A stretch of 54,794 bases of DNA, taken from assembly GCA_017465885.1 (NCBI GenBank), contig JAFTVG010000030.1:1-54794 (forward strand), written 5' to 3'. The stretch comes from Clostridia bacterium (GTDB lineage: Bacteria > Bacillota > Clostridia > Oscillospirales > CAG-272). Of this stretch, positions 43,883-52,381 are shown piece by piece. The position numbers and the translations under genes were made by a program. The stretch's first letter is position 1, and each line of letters opens with the position of its first letter. The notes beneath the pieces are model-generated. The model had not been told where the DNA came from and ran no database searches. It was given only the letters and a program-made list of their open reading frames with translations.

Positions 43883-45307
43883 TCAAGATATACTCACCAG
43901 TTCGGTCACAACTTTTCTGTATTTGCCCGTGGATAAATCAATTTCCGCATCATAGGAGCTGCCTGTCGCGGCATCATTGATATAATTAAACAGCCTTCCC
44001 CGATAATAGTAAGCCTGTCCCGACCCGCATATTTCGATATTTTCATCCACTTTGAAAGTGCGTTCTTCTCCCGTTTCCAAGTTTACTTGAATAACCTCAC
44101 CGTAGGTGGCAAATACGGCGTTGTCTCCATTGGGATAAGATACTTTTTTATATTTGTAGGGCGTGTAATATAAATATTTTCCTCCCAAAGTAAAGCCGCC
44201 TGCAACGTTTTCGGCAACCGTTTCGGTTTCGCCCGTTGTCAGATCAAGGCAACGCACCGAGCGCTGAAAAAGCGGAACCTCCGTTGTTTGTCCGTTCACT
44301 ATTACAGAATGAAAAACTTGTTTCACGTACTCGGGATAATAAATCTTTGAATCCGCATATACGAATCCTTGAAGAGTTACCGAGTCAAAGTGTATGGTGG
44401 TTTCTTTGCCAAGGGTGACAAACTCAGCGTTCTTTTTTAGCTCCGCACACTCAAAAACAACGTCAACTTCCTTGATTTCCAGCGGAATATAGTCCGAGCG
44501 GATATTGCGGAAAATGAATCGTCCCTTTTCGTCAATAGTCACGGGATATCTTCCCTTGAATATGGTATCCGTTTCGTTTCCATAGCAAAAAAGCTTTTCG
44601 GTTTTTCCGCTATTGATATCACAAGCAAAGACCCATCTGTCGTATCCGTTGTCATTCGTATGAAATTCGTACTGAATAAAGTATACAGCGCCCTCATAAA
44701 GATTCAGATAGGTGCTGTCACAGCCCTCCCAATCACACAGGTATTTGTATTCCAGCGTTTTTAAATTGTAGCTGTAGATGCCGCCTTTCTTGGAGGTATC
44801 AATTTTCCCGTTTGACTTCAGCTTTACGCGCAAAAAGTATAAAACCCCATCGTCCATAAGGAAATTTTTAATCTCTTCCGGTTTTGCAAAGGGGCAATCG
44901 TCCTTTTGGTGTGTACAAGCCGCATCACGGCAAGCAGGCTCGCTTGTACCCGTGCTCATATCATATCGCAAAAGCGTGGGGAAGGATTTATCACCCCCCA
45001 TGCTTTTAAAAGAATACGTTCCTCGGTAGTATACGAATTCACCGTAGCACTTTCTTGACCGTATGGATGCCCCTACCGTGTCCTCTCTTGAACCAAGCCC
45101 AAAGGATTGAAGAGCTTCGTCCTCCGATATAAGCGGTGCCCACTCGTTTTCGGGAAGCTCAGAGGGGACAGAACTTGTGGTGCTTTGGCGCGGTTCCTCA
45201 TTACTGCTTGCCAGCGGATCCTTGATGGCAGTCGGATTACAGGAGATGAGCGGGAGTATTAATAGGACACAGAGCAAACACACGATTGTTTTTTTATGAT
45301 TTTTCAT
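43883..45307 (-). CDS. Lipoprotein, tandem paralog 1
   Basis: A 474-residue lipoprotein. The signal peptide ends in the lipobox LISC (about residues 20-23). The mature part has repeating beta elements of the kind found in beta-propellers (GIYSYNLKTLEYKYLCDWEG, FACDINSGKTEKLFCYGN). It also carries a cysteine cluster, CRDAACTHQKDDCPF, that may bind metal. The same layout is common in uncharacterised Clostridia lipoproteins. It is 65 bases downstream of paralog 2 on the same strand, and a copied kinase-gene end lies between them. The function is unknown. Confidence 0.82.
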   Translation of the reverse strand: MKNHKKTIVCLLCVLLILPLISCNPTAIKDPLASSNEEPRQSTTSSVPSELPENEWAPLISEDEALQSFGLGSREDTVGASIRSRKCYGEFVYYRGTYSFKSMGGDKSFPTLLRYDMSTGTSEPACRDAACTHQKDDCPFAKPEEIKNFLMDDGVLYFLRVKLKSNGKIDTSKKGGIYSYNLKTLEYKYLCDWEGCDSTYLNLYEGAVYFIQYEFHTNDNGYDRWVFACDINSGKTEKLFCYGNETDTIFKGRYPVTIDEKGRFIFRNIRSDYIPLEIKEVDVVFECAELKKNAEFVTLGKETTIHFDSVTLQGFVYADSKIYYPEYVKQVFHSVIVNGQTTEVPLFQRSVRCLDLTTGETETVAENVAGGFTLGGKYLYYTPYKYKKVSYPNGDNAVFATYGEVIQVNLETGEERTFKVDENIEICGSGQAYYYRGRLFNYINDAATGSSYDAEIDLSTGKYRKVVTELVSIS

Positions 45308-45384
45308 ATGGCAAAATACTCCTTAATTATTTTTGCGGCTTCGTTGGCGGGCAGGTTGGTGTTGTCAAGCTTTAAGATGCGTTC
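45308..45384 (-). repeat. Kinase-gene 3' remnant, copy B (overlaps the end of lipoprotein 2)
   Basis: About 77 bases match the kinase 3' end at 46781-46855 with two differences. Read leftward the frame gives LKLDNTNLPANEAAKIIKEY and a stop, ending just before the lipoprotein-1 start. The stop codon of lipoprotein 2 falls inside this remnant. It marks the junction of a tandem duplication. Confidence 0.85.
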
Positions 45385-46778
45385 ACCATTTCGGGAATCG
45401 ACTCTCTGTACTTTCCTGTGGGAATGTCAAATTCCGCATAAAAGAGAGTGCCGATATCGGTGTCCACTATATTGGCAAACAGTCTTCCGCGGTAATAAAA
45501 GAAATTTTGTCCAATAATCCCAAGCTCAATGTTTTCACCGATCTCGAAACAGCGCTCCTCGCCCGTTTCCAAATTTATTTGAATAACCTCACCGTAGGTA
45601 GTTATTACCGTTTGACCACTCTCTAAATTTACCGTTTTAGGCTTAAAAGGTGTACAGTACAAATACTTTCCCCCGATGGCAAAATTTCCTGCGGTATTTT
45701 CGATAACCGTTTTTGTCTCTCCGCTTTCAAGGTCGATGCTGCGCACAGTGTAATAATACACAGGAATCTGAACGCTTTGCCCATTTTCTGTGATGGAATA
45801 CATCTTTTTTCCGACTTTTTCGGGATAATAGATTTTGGAATTTGCATATACAAAGCCAACGAAGGTATTGAAGCTCATATTTATCTTCTGCTCCTTACCA
45901 AGCACCTGAAGCTCTGCATCCTTTTTAAGCTCTGCAGCCTCAAAAACAATATCTACTTGCTTTTCTTCGGGCGGCATGTAACCGTTTTTAATATTTTGGA
46001 AAATTAATCTTCCCTTTTCATCAATAGTCATAGGTTGTCTTCCCTGAAACATAGTATCCGTTTCATTACCCCAACAAAATAGCTTTTCCGTTTCCCTACT
46101 ATTTATATTGCAGGACCATACCCATACATCATATCCGTTGTCATCCGTATGGAAATCATACTGAAAATAATATATAAAATCACCGTACAGATCTAAAAAT
46201 GTACTTTCGCAGCCCTCCCATTTGCAAAGATATTTATATTCCATGGTTTTTAAATTATAGCTGTGAATACCGCCCGCCTTGGAAGTATCAATTTTTCCAC
46301 TTGGCTTGAGATTTACTCTCAAATAATATAATACTCCGTCGTCAATAAAAAATCTTTTAATTTCATCGGGCTTATAAAAGGGACAGTCGTCTTTATCGTG
46401 AGTACAAGCAGAATCCCTGCAGGCAGGCTCGCTTTTACCCGTTTCCATATTATAGCGCAAAAGCATCTTCACGGGTTTTGCATTTTCGGTGCCCTCAAAG
46501 GTGTACTCTCCGCGGTAATACACAGATTCTCCATAGCACTTTCTTGCATTAAAGACTGGATGCACGGTATCTTGCCTTGAACCAAAGCCAAAGTCCTCTC
46601 TTGCCTCCTGCTCGGAAATCAGCGGCGCCCACAGGTTGGGGGCGTCATTTCCCGGCGTACTTTCCTGGGTTTCACCGTTTGCCAACGGATCCTTGATGGC
46701 AGTCGGATTACAGGAGATGAGCGGGAGTGTTAATAGGACACAGAGCAAACACACGATTATTTTTTTATGATTTTTCAT
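45372..46778 (-). CDS. Lipoprotein, tandem paralog 2
   Basis: A 468-residue lipoprotein with a lipobox LISC and the same beta-propeller-like layout as the gene at 43883 (SYNLKTMEYKYLCKWEG, CRDSACTHDKDDCPF). The first 30 residues are almost identical to those of the paralog and the rest clearly related. Its start overlaps the stop of the kinase gene (ATGA), so the two are translated together. Its last residues and stop codon lie within a copied piece of the kinase gene. Confidence 0.82.
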   Translation of the reverse strand: MKNHKKIIVCLLCVLLTLPLISCNPTAIKDPLANGETQESTPGNDAPNLWAPLISEQEAREDFGFGSRQDTVHPVFNARKCYGESVYYRGEYTFEGTENAKPVKMLLRYNMETGKSEPACRDSACTHDKDDCPFYKPDEIKRFFIDDGVLYYLRVNLKPSGKIDTSKAGGIHSYNLKTMEYKYLCKWEGCESTFLDLYGDFIYYFQYDFHTDDNGYDVWVWSCNINSRETEKLFCWGNETDTMFQGRQPMTIDEKGRLIFQNIKNGYMPPEEKQVDIVFEAAELKKDAELQVLGKEQKINMSFNTFVGFVYANSKIYYPEKVGKKMYSITENGQSVQIPVYYYTVRSIDLESGETKTVIENTAGNFAIGGKYLYCTPFKPKTVNLESGQTVITTYGEVIQINLETGEERCFEIGENIELGIIGQNFFYYRGRLFANIVDTDIGTLFYAEFDIPTGKYRESIPEMVNAS

Positions 46779-47347
46779 ATGGCAAAATACTCCTTGATTA
46801 TTTTTGCGGCTTCGTTGGCGGGCAGGTTGGTGTTGTCAAGCTTTAAGAAGCGTTCAAAGGGCAGCTTCTCGCCGTCGTAGGAATTCAGACGGTACTGACT
46901 GCTCGTGTTTCTCATTTCGGCTTCGCTCCACGCAAGATCGCGCTTTGATTCCTTGTGAAGCAGGCGGTTTTCGCTCTTGTTTCGGATCAGCCGAACATCA
47001 AAATCGGCGCAAAGCTCCACCACACAGCATTTGGCACCGTTTGATTCAAACAACCTGAGAATCTCAAGCAGATAGTCCTTTTCCTCTTTCATGTCAAAGG
47101 GAAACATATAGGTGAAGATCAGCCCGGGAAGTTCTCTTGTGGCAAACAGTTCAAAGACCTTTGCCCGAATGGCGCGGTTCAGCTCTTGAAATTCCTCTTT
47201 TTCATCGGGTGCAAAGAGCTTACGCGCCAGCTCAATGGACATATGGTTGTGAAACAACCGAAGGCCGGTGATTTTGGCAAGCTCCTGTCCCACGGTCATT
47301 TTGCCTACGGCGTGGGGACCAATGATGATCACGAAGTTTTTTTGCAT
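46775..47347 (-). CDS. Nucleotide-binding P-loop kinase
   Basis: A 190-residue kinase of the shikimate/gluconate-kinase-like P-loop group. The motif GPHAVGKMTVGQEL (residues 9-22) is the Walker A region, followed by FHNHMSIELAR. A later VELCADFDVRLIRN strand and an arginine-rich lid (KESKRDLAWSEAEMR) complete the core. The start at 47347 (MQKNFVI) follows GGAGAGG. It probably phosphorylates a small molecule; its substrate is unknown. Its 3' end was copied at least twice into the neighbourhood (45308, 40430). Confidence 0.8.
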   Translation of the reverse strand: MQKNFVIIIGPHAVGKMTVGQELAKITGLRLFHNHMSIELARKLFAPDEKEEFQELNRAIRAKVFELFATRELPGLIFTYMFPFDMKEEKDYLLEILRLFESNGAKCCVVELCADFDVRLIRNKSENRLLHKESKRDLAWSEAEMRNTSSQYRLNSYDGEKLPFERFLKLDNTNLPANEAAKIIKEYFAI

Positions 47348-47397
47348 TTTCCTCTCCTTTCCCTTGGGCATAAGCTTTTCACAGTGGTTCCGCTTTC

Positions 47398-47426
47398 AGT
47401 ATAGCATAGAACGATTTTTTTGTAAA
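47398..47426 (-). promoter_or_regulatory. Promoter of the kinase-lipoprotein operon
   Basis: On the minus strand: TTTACA (47421-47426), a 17-base spacer and TATACT (47398-47403). Confidence 0.75.
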
Positions 47427-47506
47427 TTAACAACTTGTAAAAATTGAATTAACCAATGGTTAAGTTACCGATTTTGCTCTTCTCTTCGATTTCACGGCAA
47501 ACCTTC

Positions 47507-47535
47507 TTGAAAAGTCTTTGTTTTTGTGCTACAAT
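47507..47535 (+). promoter_or_regulatory. Promoter of the acetylesterase gene
   Basis: TTGAAA, a 17-base spacer and TACAAT, 62 bases before the ATG at 47598. Confidence 0.7.
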
Positions 47536-47597
47536 GAGGGTGCAACCCAACCGAATGAATAATGGAACAGAACGAAACCGAATTGGAAGAGGATTTT

Positions 47598-48593
47598 ATG
47601 AAAGAGCGCATTTTTCGCATCATTTGCATCCTGACGGCGTTTGCACTTTGCTTTTGCATGGGCGGCTGTGAGGGGAAAGAGCAGGACGCAGGGCAAGAGG
47701 CCGATCCCATTGTCACGCTGGAGATGAACACCGATTTTCGCCTTGACGACAGTCTGCCGAGGGGAGAGGGGCAGAGGGTGAAGGTGGTATTGCTTTTGGG
47801 GCAGAGCAACGCCAGCGGCAGCTCCATCGTCAGCTATCTTGAAAAGAATTCCGCCCCCGAGGACTTCGCCCGCTTCAAGGCAGGCTACCCCTCGGTGCTG
47901 ATCAACTACTGCATTGACGATCACAACGCCTGCTCCGAGGGGCGCTTTTTGCCCGTCGATCTGACCTGCGGTGCGGCAAATGGCTTTTTTGGCCCCGAGG
48001 TGGGTATGGCGGACGGTCTTTCTGCCGCCTATCCCGATGAAACGGTGCTGATCTTGAAATACACCATGTCGGGCTATTCGCTCCACTATCATTGGCTCAG
48101 CGGCGGGGCAAGAGGGTCGATCTATCAGGCATTTTTGACCTTTGCCACCATGAATATGGAGCATCTTGCGGATCTTGGGTACGATGCCCGCATCGGTGCG
48201 ATCTGCTGGATGCAGGGCGAATCGGACACCACCGACTTCAAGGGCGAGCGGTATTACGACAATCAGAGGGCGTTGGTTTCCTATTTAAGGGAGGATCTTG
48301 CCCCCTACGCCGAGGAGGACGGCATTTATTTCATTGACGCGGGCATTTCAAACGGGCCCTACTGCGAGCCCGCCTATCCTGCGGTCAACGAGGCAAAGCG
48401 CCGTTTTGCAGAGCTTTCCCCGCTGAATATCTACTTTTCCACCATCGATGCGGGACTCGTTACGGTAAACGAGCCTGAGGGCGACCCCGACTGGGGGCAT
48501 TACGATGCCCTTTGCGAGCTGGAGCTGGGGCGTATTTTTGCACAAAAGCTCGTAGAGCGGTACGAAGGGCAGAGCGGCGGGCAGGCGGGATGA
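47598..48593 (+). CDS. Lipoprotein of the sialate O-acetylesterase / carbohydrate esterase family
   Basis: A 331-residue lipoprotein. The start at 47598 is used since GAGGA precedes it and the signal peptide then begins MKERIFRII; the lipobox is MGGC. The esterase domain has LLLGQSNASGSS with the catalytic serine of the SGNH fold, ICWMQGESDT, and a late HYDALCELELGRI segment. These enzymes remove acetyl groups from polysaccharides at the cell surface. The neighbouring gene encodes a second SGNH hydrolase, so the pair may work on cell-wall or host glycans. Confidence 0.82.
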   Translation: MKERIFRIICILTAFALCFCMGGCEGKEQDAGQEADPIVTLEMNTDFRLDDSLPRGEGQRVKVVLLLGQSNASGSSIVSYLEKNSAPEDFARFKAGYPSVLINYCIDDHNACSEGRFLPVDLTCGAANGFFGPEVGMADGLSAAYPDETVLILKYTMSGYSLHYHWLSGGARGSIYQAFLTFATMNMEHLADLGYDARIGAICWMQGESDTTDFKGERYYDNQRALVSYLREDLAPYAEEDGIYFIDAGISNGPYCEPAYPAVNEAKRRFAELSPLNIYFSTIDAGLVTVNEPEGDPDWGHYDALCELELGRIFAQKLVERYEGQSGGQAG

Positions 48594-48730
48594 GCCGTTT
48601 ATAACGAAGGATCAATTGAAATAACAGATTGAAAAATCGCCTTTTTTAGGTTAAAGCCATCTTTCTATTGACAGAACGGGAAATCTTCTATATACCTATA
48701 AGGGTGTTTTACCAAAAAGGAGGGAAGGAT

Positions 48731-49438
48731 ATGGCAAAAAGCAGGTATCGGGGCAAGCTGTTTTCCATCCTCGGTGACTCCATCAGCACGCTGGAGGGTT
48801 ACAGCGATCCGCCCGAAGCAGCCTTTTATCAGGGGATGATGCGCTACTATTCGGGCGTGTACACCCCAAAGGAGAGCTGGTGGGGGCAGGTGATCGAAGC
48901 CCTTGGGGGCAAGGTGCTTTCAAACAACTCCTTTTCGGGCAGTACGGTGGTGAAGCGCCCCGAGTATCAGATCCCCTCCTACGGGTGCAGTGACGAGCGC
49001 ACCTCCGCCCTTTCAAGGGGCGGACTTTGTCCCGAGGTGATCCTTGTGTTTTTGGGTACCAACGATTGGGGGTACGGGGTCAGAATCGAAAAGGAGCAGG
49101 GGCAGGGGGACGATCCCACCGTCTTTTCCACCGCCTACGGCAGGATGCTCGACCTGCTAAGGACCAACTATCCGCAGGCAGAGATCCTTTGTCTGACCCT
49201 GCCGCGCGCCCTGGAAGAGGGGCTGATGCAGGAAGATCCCTTGAAAAGAAGGGGAAAAAGCCTTGAGGACTACTGCACCGCCATCAAAAAGCAGGCGGCG
49301 GCGCGGGGATGCGGCGTGGTCGATCTTTATAGTAGCTGTCCGTCCTTTGAGAGGGTGGACGATTTTCACCCCAACGCCGCGGGAATGAGGAGCATTTCGG
49401 GGGCGGTGCTTGGGCAGCTTCAAGGAGAGGATATATGA
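48731..49438 (+). CDS. SGNH/GDSL-family hydrolase
   Basis: A 235-residue hydrolase. Block I is GDSISTLEGYSD (catalytic Ser near residue 16), block II SNNSFSGST, block III VFLGTNDWGYG, and block V VDDFHPNAAGM with catalytic Asp and His. No signal peptide is seen, so it should be cytoplasmic. The start at 48731 has a ribosome site AAGGAGGGAAGG. Its stop overlaps the next gene (ATGA). Possible substrates are acylated sugars or lipids. Confidence 0.88.
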   Translation: MAKSRYRGKLFSILGDSISTLEGYSDPPEAAFYQGMMRYYSGVYTPKESWWGQVIEALGGKVLSNNSFSGSTVVKRPEYQIPSYGCSDERTSALSRGGLCPEVILVFLGTNDWGYGVRIEKEQGQGDDPTVFSTAYGRMLDLLRTNYPQAEILCLTLPRALEEGLMQEDPLKRRGKSLEDYCTAIKKQAAARGCGVVDLYSSCPSFERVDDFHPNAAGMRSISGAVLGQLQGEDI

Positions 49439-50400
49439 CGATAGGCGAATTTGAGGAGCGGATCGCACCAATGAAGGAAAAATATCCGTTTACAGATAAA
49501 GAAACGGGTATAAAGTTGCTGGAAAAAAGCAATAAGACATACTATATTGATGACATAAACTATCTATCCATCGGTGCCCATTGCTATGTTTTTTGGCCCT
49601 TGGGGGTGGGAAACTGCACGCTGTTTTGTTACGTCAGGTTTTTTGAAGAAAAAGCAATAAACGGTGTGGTTCGGCAATTTCCCCCGACAGTTCATATCAG
49701 CACCCAAAGTCAAGAGGGCGTTTTGGAGCTTCTTGAAGCCTTGCCCTTTTCCTTAAAGGAACTAAAGGAGCTTACGGTCAATGCCGACGTAAAGGTGGAT
49801 CTTGGGCGTATTTTTGCGGGGAGCATCTATGATGAATGCTTTGAAAACGGAGGAAATGTGGGGTATTTTCGCTACGTACCCACCGAAGCGACCTACACGC
49901 TGCCGCAGAGCTCCTTGCTGACTCTGCGCTCTGCATCAGAGGATCCCGTGGCATCATACGAAAGTATTTTAGCAGCACATCCTCATAGTATCCCCCGTTA
50001 TCACCCCCTTTCCGCCGCAAAGCGGGCGGTTGCTCTTAGGGGAGAGAACGAACAAGAGCGTATAGAAGGGGAGTTTCTTGACGAGGGGATGAGGGAGGAC
50101 GTGTGGACCCTTTATCGGGGAGATAAACCGATCCTGTCGCTGATCCCCGAGGTGTATCCTTCTGAAATTATGGGTTTTATGAACGCACACGTGCTGTATT
50201 GCGGGGACGTGGGCGCAGAAGAGGTGGATTTTGCATTAAAGAGCCTTGCCATGATCTACCGAGAAAAAGGCTATACCGTCAGAACCATTCCTTTGGCGGA
50301 CGAGGATCCCTTTGAGGGCGGGAAGGCGATGGAGCGCATCGGGATGCGGGCGGATTACCGCTTTGTAAGCTTGAAAAAGCTGCTTGGTACCGAGAAGTGA
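49435..50400 (+). CDS. Hypothetical protein, possible acetyltransferase-like C terminus
   Basis: A 321-residue soluble protein translationally coupled to the SGNH hydrolase (ATGA overlap). The first 190 residues match nothing I recognise. Toward the C terminus, VDFALKSLAMIYREKGYTV and GKAMERIGMRADYRFVSLKK resemble the last strands and helix of GNAT acetyltransferases (neighbour motif and GF-like end). The evidence is weak. An acetyltransferase next to deacetylases would be logical but remains unproven. Confidence 0.6.
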   Translation: MTIGEFEERIAPMKEKYPFTDKETGIKLLEKSNKTYYIDDINYLSIGAHCYVFWPLGVGNCTLFCYVRFFEEKAINGVVRQFPPTVHISTQSQEGVLELLEALPFSLKELKELTVNADVKVDLGRIFAGSIYDECFENGGNVGYFRYVPTEATYTLPQSSLLTLRSASEDPVASYESILAAHPHSIPRYHPLSAAKRAVALRGENEQERIEGEFLDEGMREDVWTLYRGDKPILSLIPEVYPSEIMGFMNAHVLYCGDVGAEEVDFALKSLAMIYREKGYTVRTIPLADEDPFEGGKAMERIGMRADYRFVSLKKLLGTEK

Positions 50401-50434
50401 TCGGGCGGTGCCGGGGGTTGGTTCGATAGAAAAG

Positions 50435-50464
50435 GAGTACGAACAAAGCTGTTCGTACTTCTTT
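50435..50464 (+). terminator. Terminator after the SGNH operon
   Basis: AGTACGAACA, a 4-base loop, then TGTTCGTACT followed by TCTTTT. Confidence 0.88.
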
Positions 50465-50622
50465 TAATTTTGCGGTAGGTATAAACTTGCTTTATGGTAG
50501 GAGTCCTTTGAGACTCTTTTTGTTGCGCTTTGCAGTGCGTTGTTGCAGATTGCCTTTCGTTTTGTTTTCCTGTTGGGACAATTTTTCAACCGTGAGTTAA
50601 CATCGTGTTTCCTATCGATACC

Positions 50623-50650
50623 TTTACAGCCTTGCTTTTTGTGCTATAAT
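50623..50650 (+). promoter_or_regulatory. Promoter of the XRE regulator
   Basis: TTTACA, a 16-base spacer and TATAAT, 51 bases before the ATG. Confidence 0.7.
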
Positions 50651-50701
50651 AGAAGCAGAAGCAGACGTCGGCTTACTTTTTACTGTAATTGAGGTGTAAT
50701 T

Positions 50702-51784
50702 ATGAAAATGACGATCAGTGCCAATATCAAACGCCTGCGCACGGCGAAAAGCATCACTCAGGAGGAGCTTTCCGAGGCGATGAACGTGACCTGTGCGGCA
50801 GTCAGCAAATGGGAACGGGGTGAGACCTATCCCGACATCACCCTCTTGCAACCGTTGGCGTACTATTTTGGTGTGTCGCTTGATGAGTTGATGGGATACG
50901 ATCAGGAAAGAATCCAAGCAGAAATAGAGGAGGTCGTTGCCCTCTACAGGGAATATTGGAAAAGCGATTATAAAAAAGCACGTGAGATCATCGTTAAGGG
51001 GTATCACGATTTTCCAAATGACTATCTGATTATGCACTACTATATGTGGAATCTTGGCGGAGATATGGCAGACAACGATCCTGAGGTGTTGCTTGAACAC
51101 AAGGAGGAGTTTCTTGCCATTTGCGCCAAGATTCTTGATGGCTGTACAGAGGAGAGTCTGCGTCTTGGCGCACATAATATGCGTGCAAAGATCCTTCACG
51201 CCGAGGGAAGGACAACGGAGGCGCTGGCGATCTATCAAACCAATTTTACCGATTGGTTCGGTACGCGCGGGCAAAAGACAGAGCAGTTATTTGCAAAGGA
51301 TACAGGCGAATACTATTTCCACGTTCGGAAGAATATGTACGAGCTTGCCGATTTTGCGGCTGACAAGCTTGGAAGATCGGTGTTCTTTGATCCGACTTGT
51401 TCTATAAAAGAAAAGACCGAGCGAGCTTTGCAATGCGGCGATCTGCTTCTTGACGCCTTTGAACAAAGCGGCGAAGCCTTTTTCCTGATGCTTGCAAGCT
51501 CTTTCCTTGGAAGGATGGAAAACGATCTGAATTATCGGGGCGGAAGTGACGAGCAAGTGATCGCGATGATGGATAAAAACCTATATGCCAAGAAAATGCT
51601 TGAAGAGCTTCGTGGGAAAGACGAGCCACTGTATCACGCCTATGACGGCTATTCAACGGAGGCGCAAGAGAATTTCTTGAAATATACGTTAAGCTGTCGT
51701 GCACGCGCATCGGGCGGAAGACGGGGCGCGCTTTTGAATAATCCCGACTATAAGGCGGTTTTGGAGAAGTATAAATGCGATTAA
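50702..51784 (+). CDS. XRE-family regulator with helical sensor domain
   Basis: A 360-residue regulator with a Cro/C1-type helix-turn-helix at residues 7-62 (SITQEELSEAMNVTCAAVSK, TYPDITLLQPLAYYFGVSLD). A long helical part follows, resembling TPR or Rap-type sensors (YKKAREIIVKGYHDFPNDY, AEGRTTEALAIYQTNF). The start follows TTGAGGTGTAATT. It closely resembles the broken gene at 22431 in layout. The ligand and targets are unknown; it may sense a peptide. Confidence 0.85.
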   Translation: MKMTISANIKRLRTAKSITQEELSEAMNVTCAAVSKWERGETYPDITLLQPLAYYFGVSLDELMGYDQERIQAEIEEVVALYREYWKSDYKKAREIIVKGYHDFPNDYLIMHYYMWNLGGDMADNDPEVLLEHKEEFLAICAKILDGCTEESLRLGAHNMRAKILHAEGRTTEALAIYQTNFTDWFGTRGQKTEQLFAKDTGEYYFHVRKNMYELADFAADKLGRSVFFDPTCSIKEKTERALQCGDLLLDAFEQSGEAFFLMLASSFLGRMENDLNYRGGSDEQVIAMMDKNLYAKKMLEELRGKDEPLYHAYDGYSTEAQENFLKYTLSCRARASGGRRGALLNNPDYKAVLEKYKCD

Positions 51785-51789
51785 GGCAG

Positions 51790-51826
51790 AGAGCCTTTGG
51801 CGTACCTTGTACGCCAAGGGCTCTTT
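51790..51826 (+). terminator. Terminator after the XRE regulator
   Basis: AGAGCCTTTGGCGTAC and GTACGCCAAGGGCTCT around a CTT loop, with Ts following. Confidence 0.85.
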
Positions 51827-51981
51827 TGGTTGCGGTCAAGGGCTTGAAGCTTTGAAAAAACGATCATTGCAGAAGATTCAACGACGGCTGAACCGCATTT
51901 TGGTTGAAAGGGCTTCCGGTTGTCAAAAATGTATGATATAATCGGGGGACGGTTTAAAAAAGTGCGGTGTTTTAAGTGCTT

Positions 51982-52010
51982 TTGCTTTTTTGGCGGAAAT
52001 GTGCTATAAT
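51982..52010 (+). promoter_or_regulatory. Promoter of the glutaminase remnant
   Basis: TTGCTT, a 17-base spacer and TATAAT. Still intact although the gene has lost most of its length. Confidence 0.65.
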
Positions 52011-52045
52011 AAGCGTGGTTTAAAACTTGAAGACAGGAGCGTAAA

Positions 52046-52285
52046 ATGGAAAAGCTGTTAGAAGAGATCATAAACGACTGTCGGCAGTATACCGAGCAAG
52101 GAGAGGTTGCCCTGACGGTGGGCGTGCCCGCCAAGAGCGGTGTGGGCGGCGGCGTGATGGAATCTGTCCCCGGCAGAATGGGCATCGGCATTTATTCCCC
52201 CGCTCTTGATAAGAAGGGCAACAGTATTGCGGGCATCAAGGCGTTAGAAAGGCTGAGCAAGGAGCTGGATTTGAGTATATTTTAA
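52046..52285 (+). pseudogene. glsA: Glutaminase remnant with a large internal in-frame deletion
   Basis: The 79-residue frame joins the usual N-terminal end of a glutaminase ([20 protein letters not shown]) directly to its C-terminal end ([51 protein letters not shown]). About 225 residues between them, including the serine-lysine catalytic site, are gone; glutaminases are normally about 305 residues. The promoter, ribosome site (GACAGGAG), stop and terminator remain. It cannot hydrolyse glutamine. The junction lies near 52106-52112. Confidence 0.85.
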
Positions 52286-52296
52286 CCAAAAAGACC

Positions 52297-52331
52297 AAAA
52301 GCACCCGAAAACGACGTTTTCGGGTGCTTTT
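52297..52331 (+). terminator. Terminator after the glutaminase remnant
   Basis: AAAAGCACCCGAAAAC and its exact complement around GAC, followed by TTTTTT. It can also act leftward for the CapA-like gene. Confidence 0.92.
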
Positions 52332-52381
52332 TTTAGAAAATCGGCAGGCTGACAGCCCGTTCTTTCAAGGTTTTTGCGCTT

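Larger units (their letters stand above)
50401..50701. other. Intergenic region with terminator and promoter, no gene seen
   Basis: It contains a terminator (50435-50464) and a promoter (50623-50650). The rest is AT-rich and unassigned. Confidence 0.5.
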
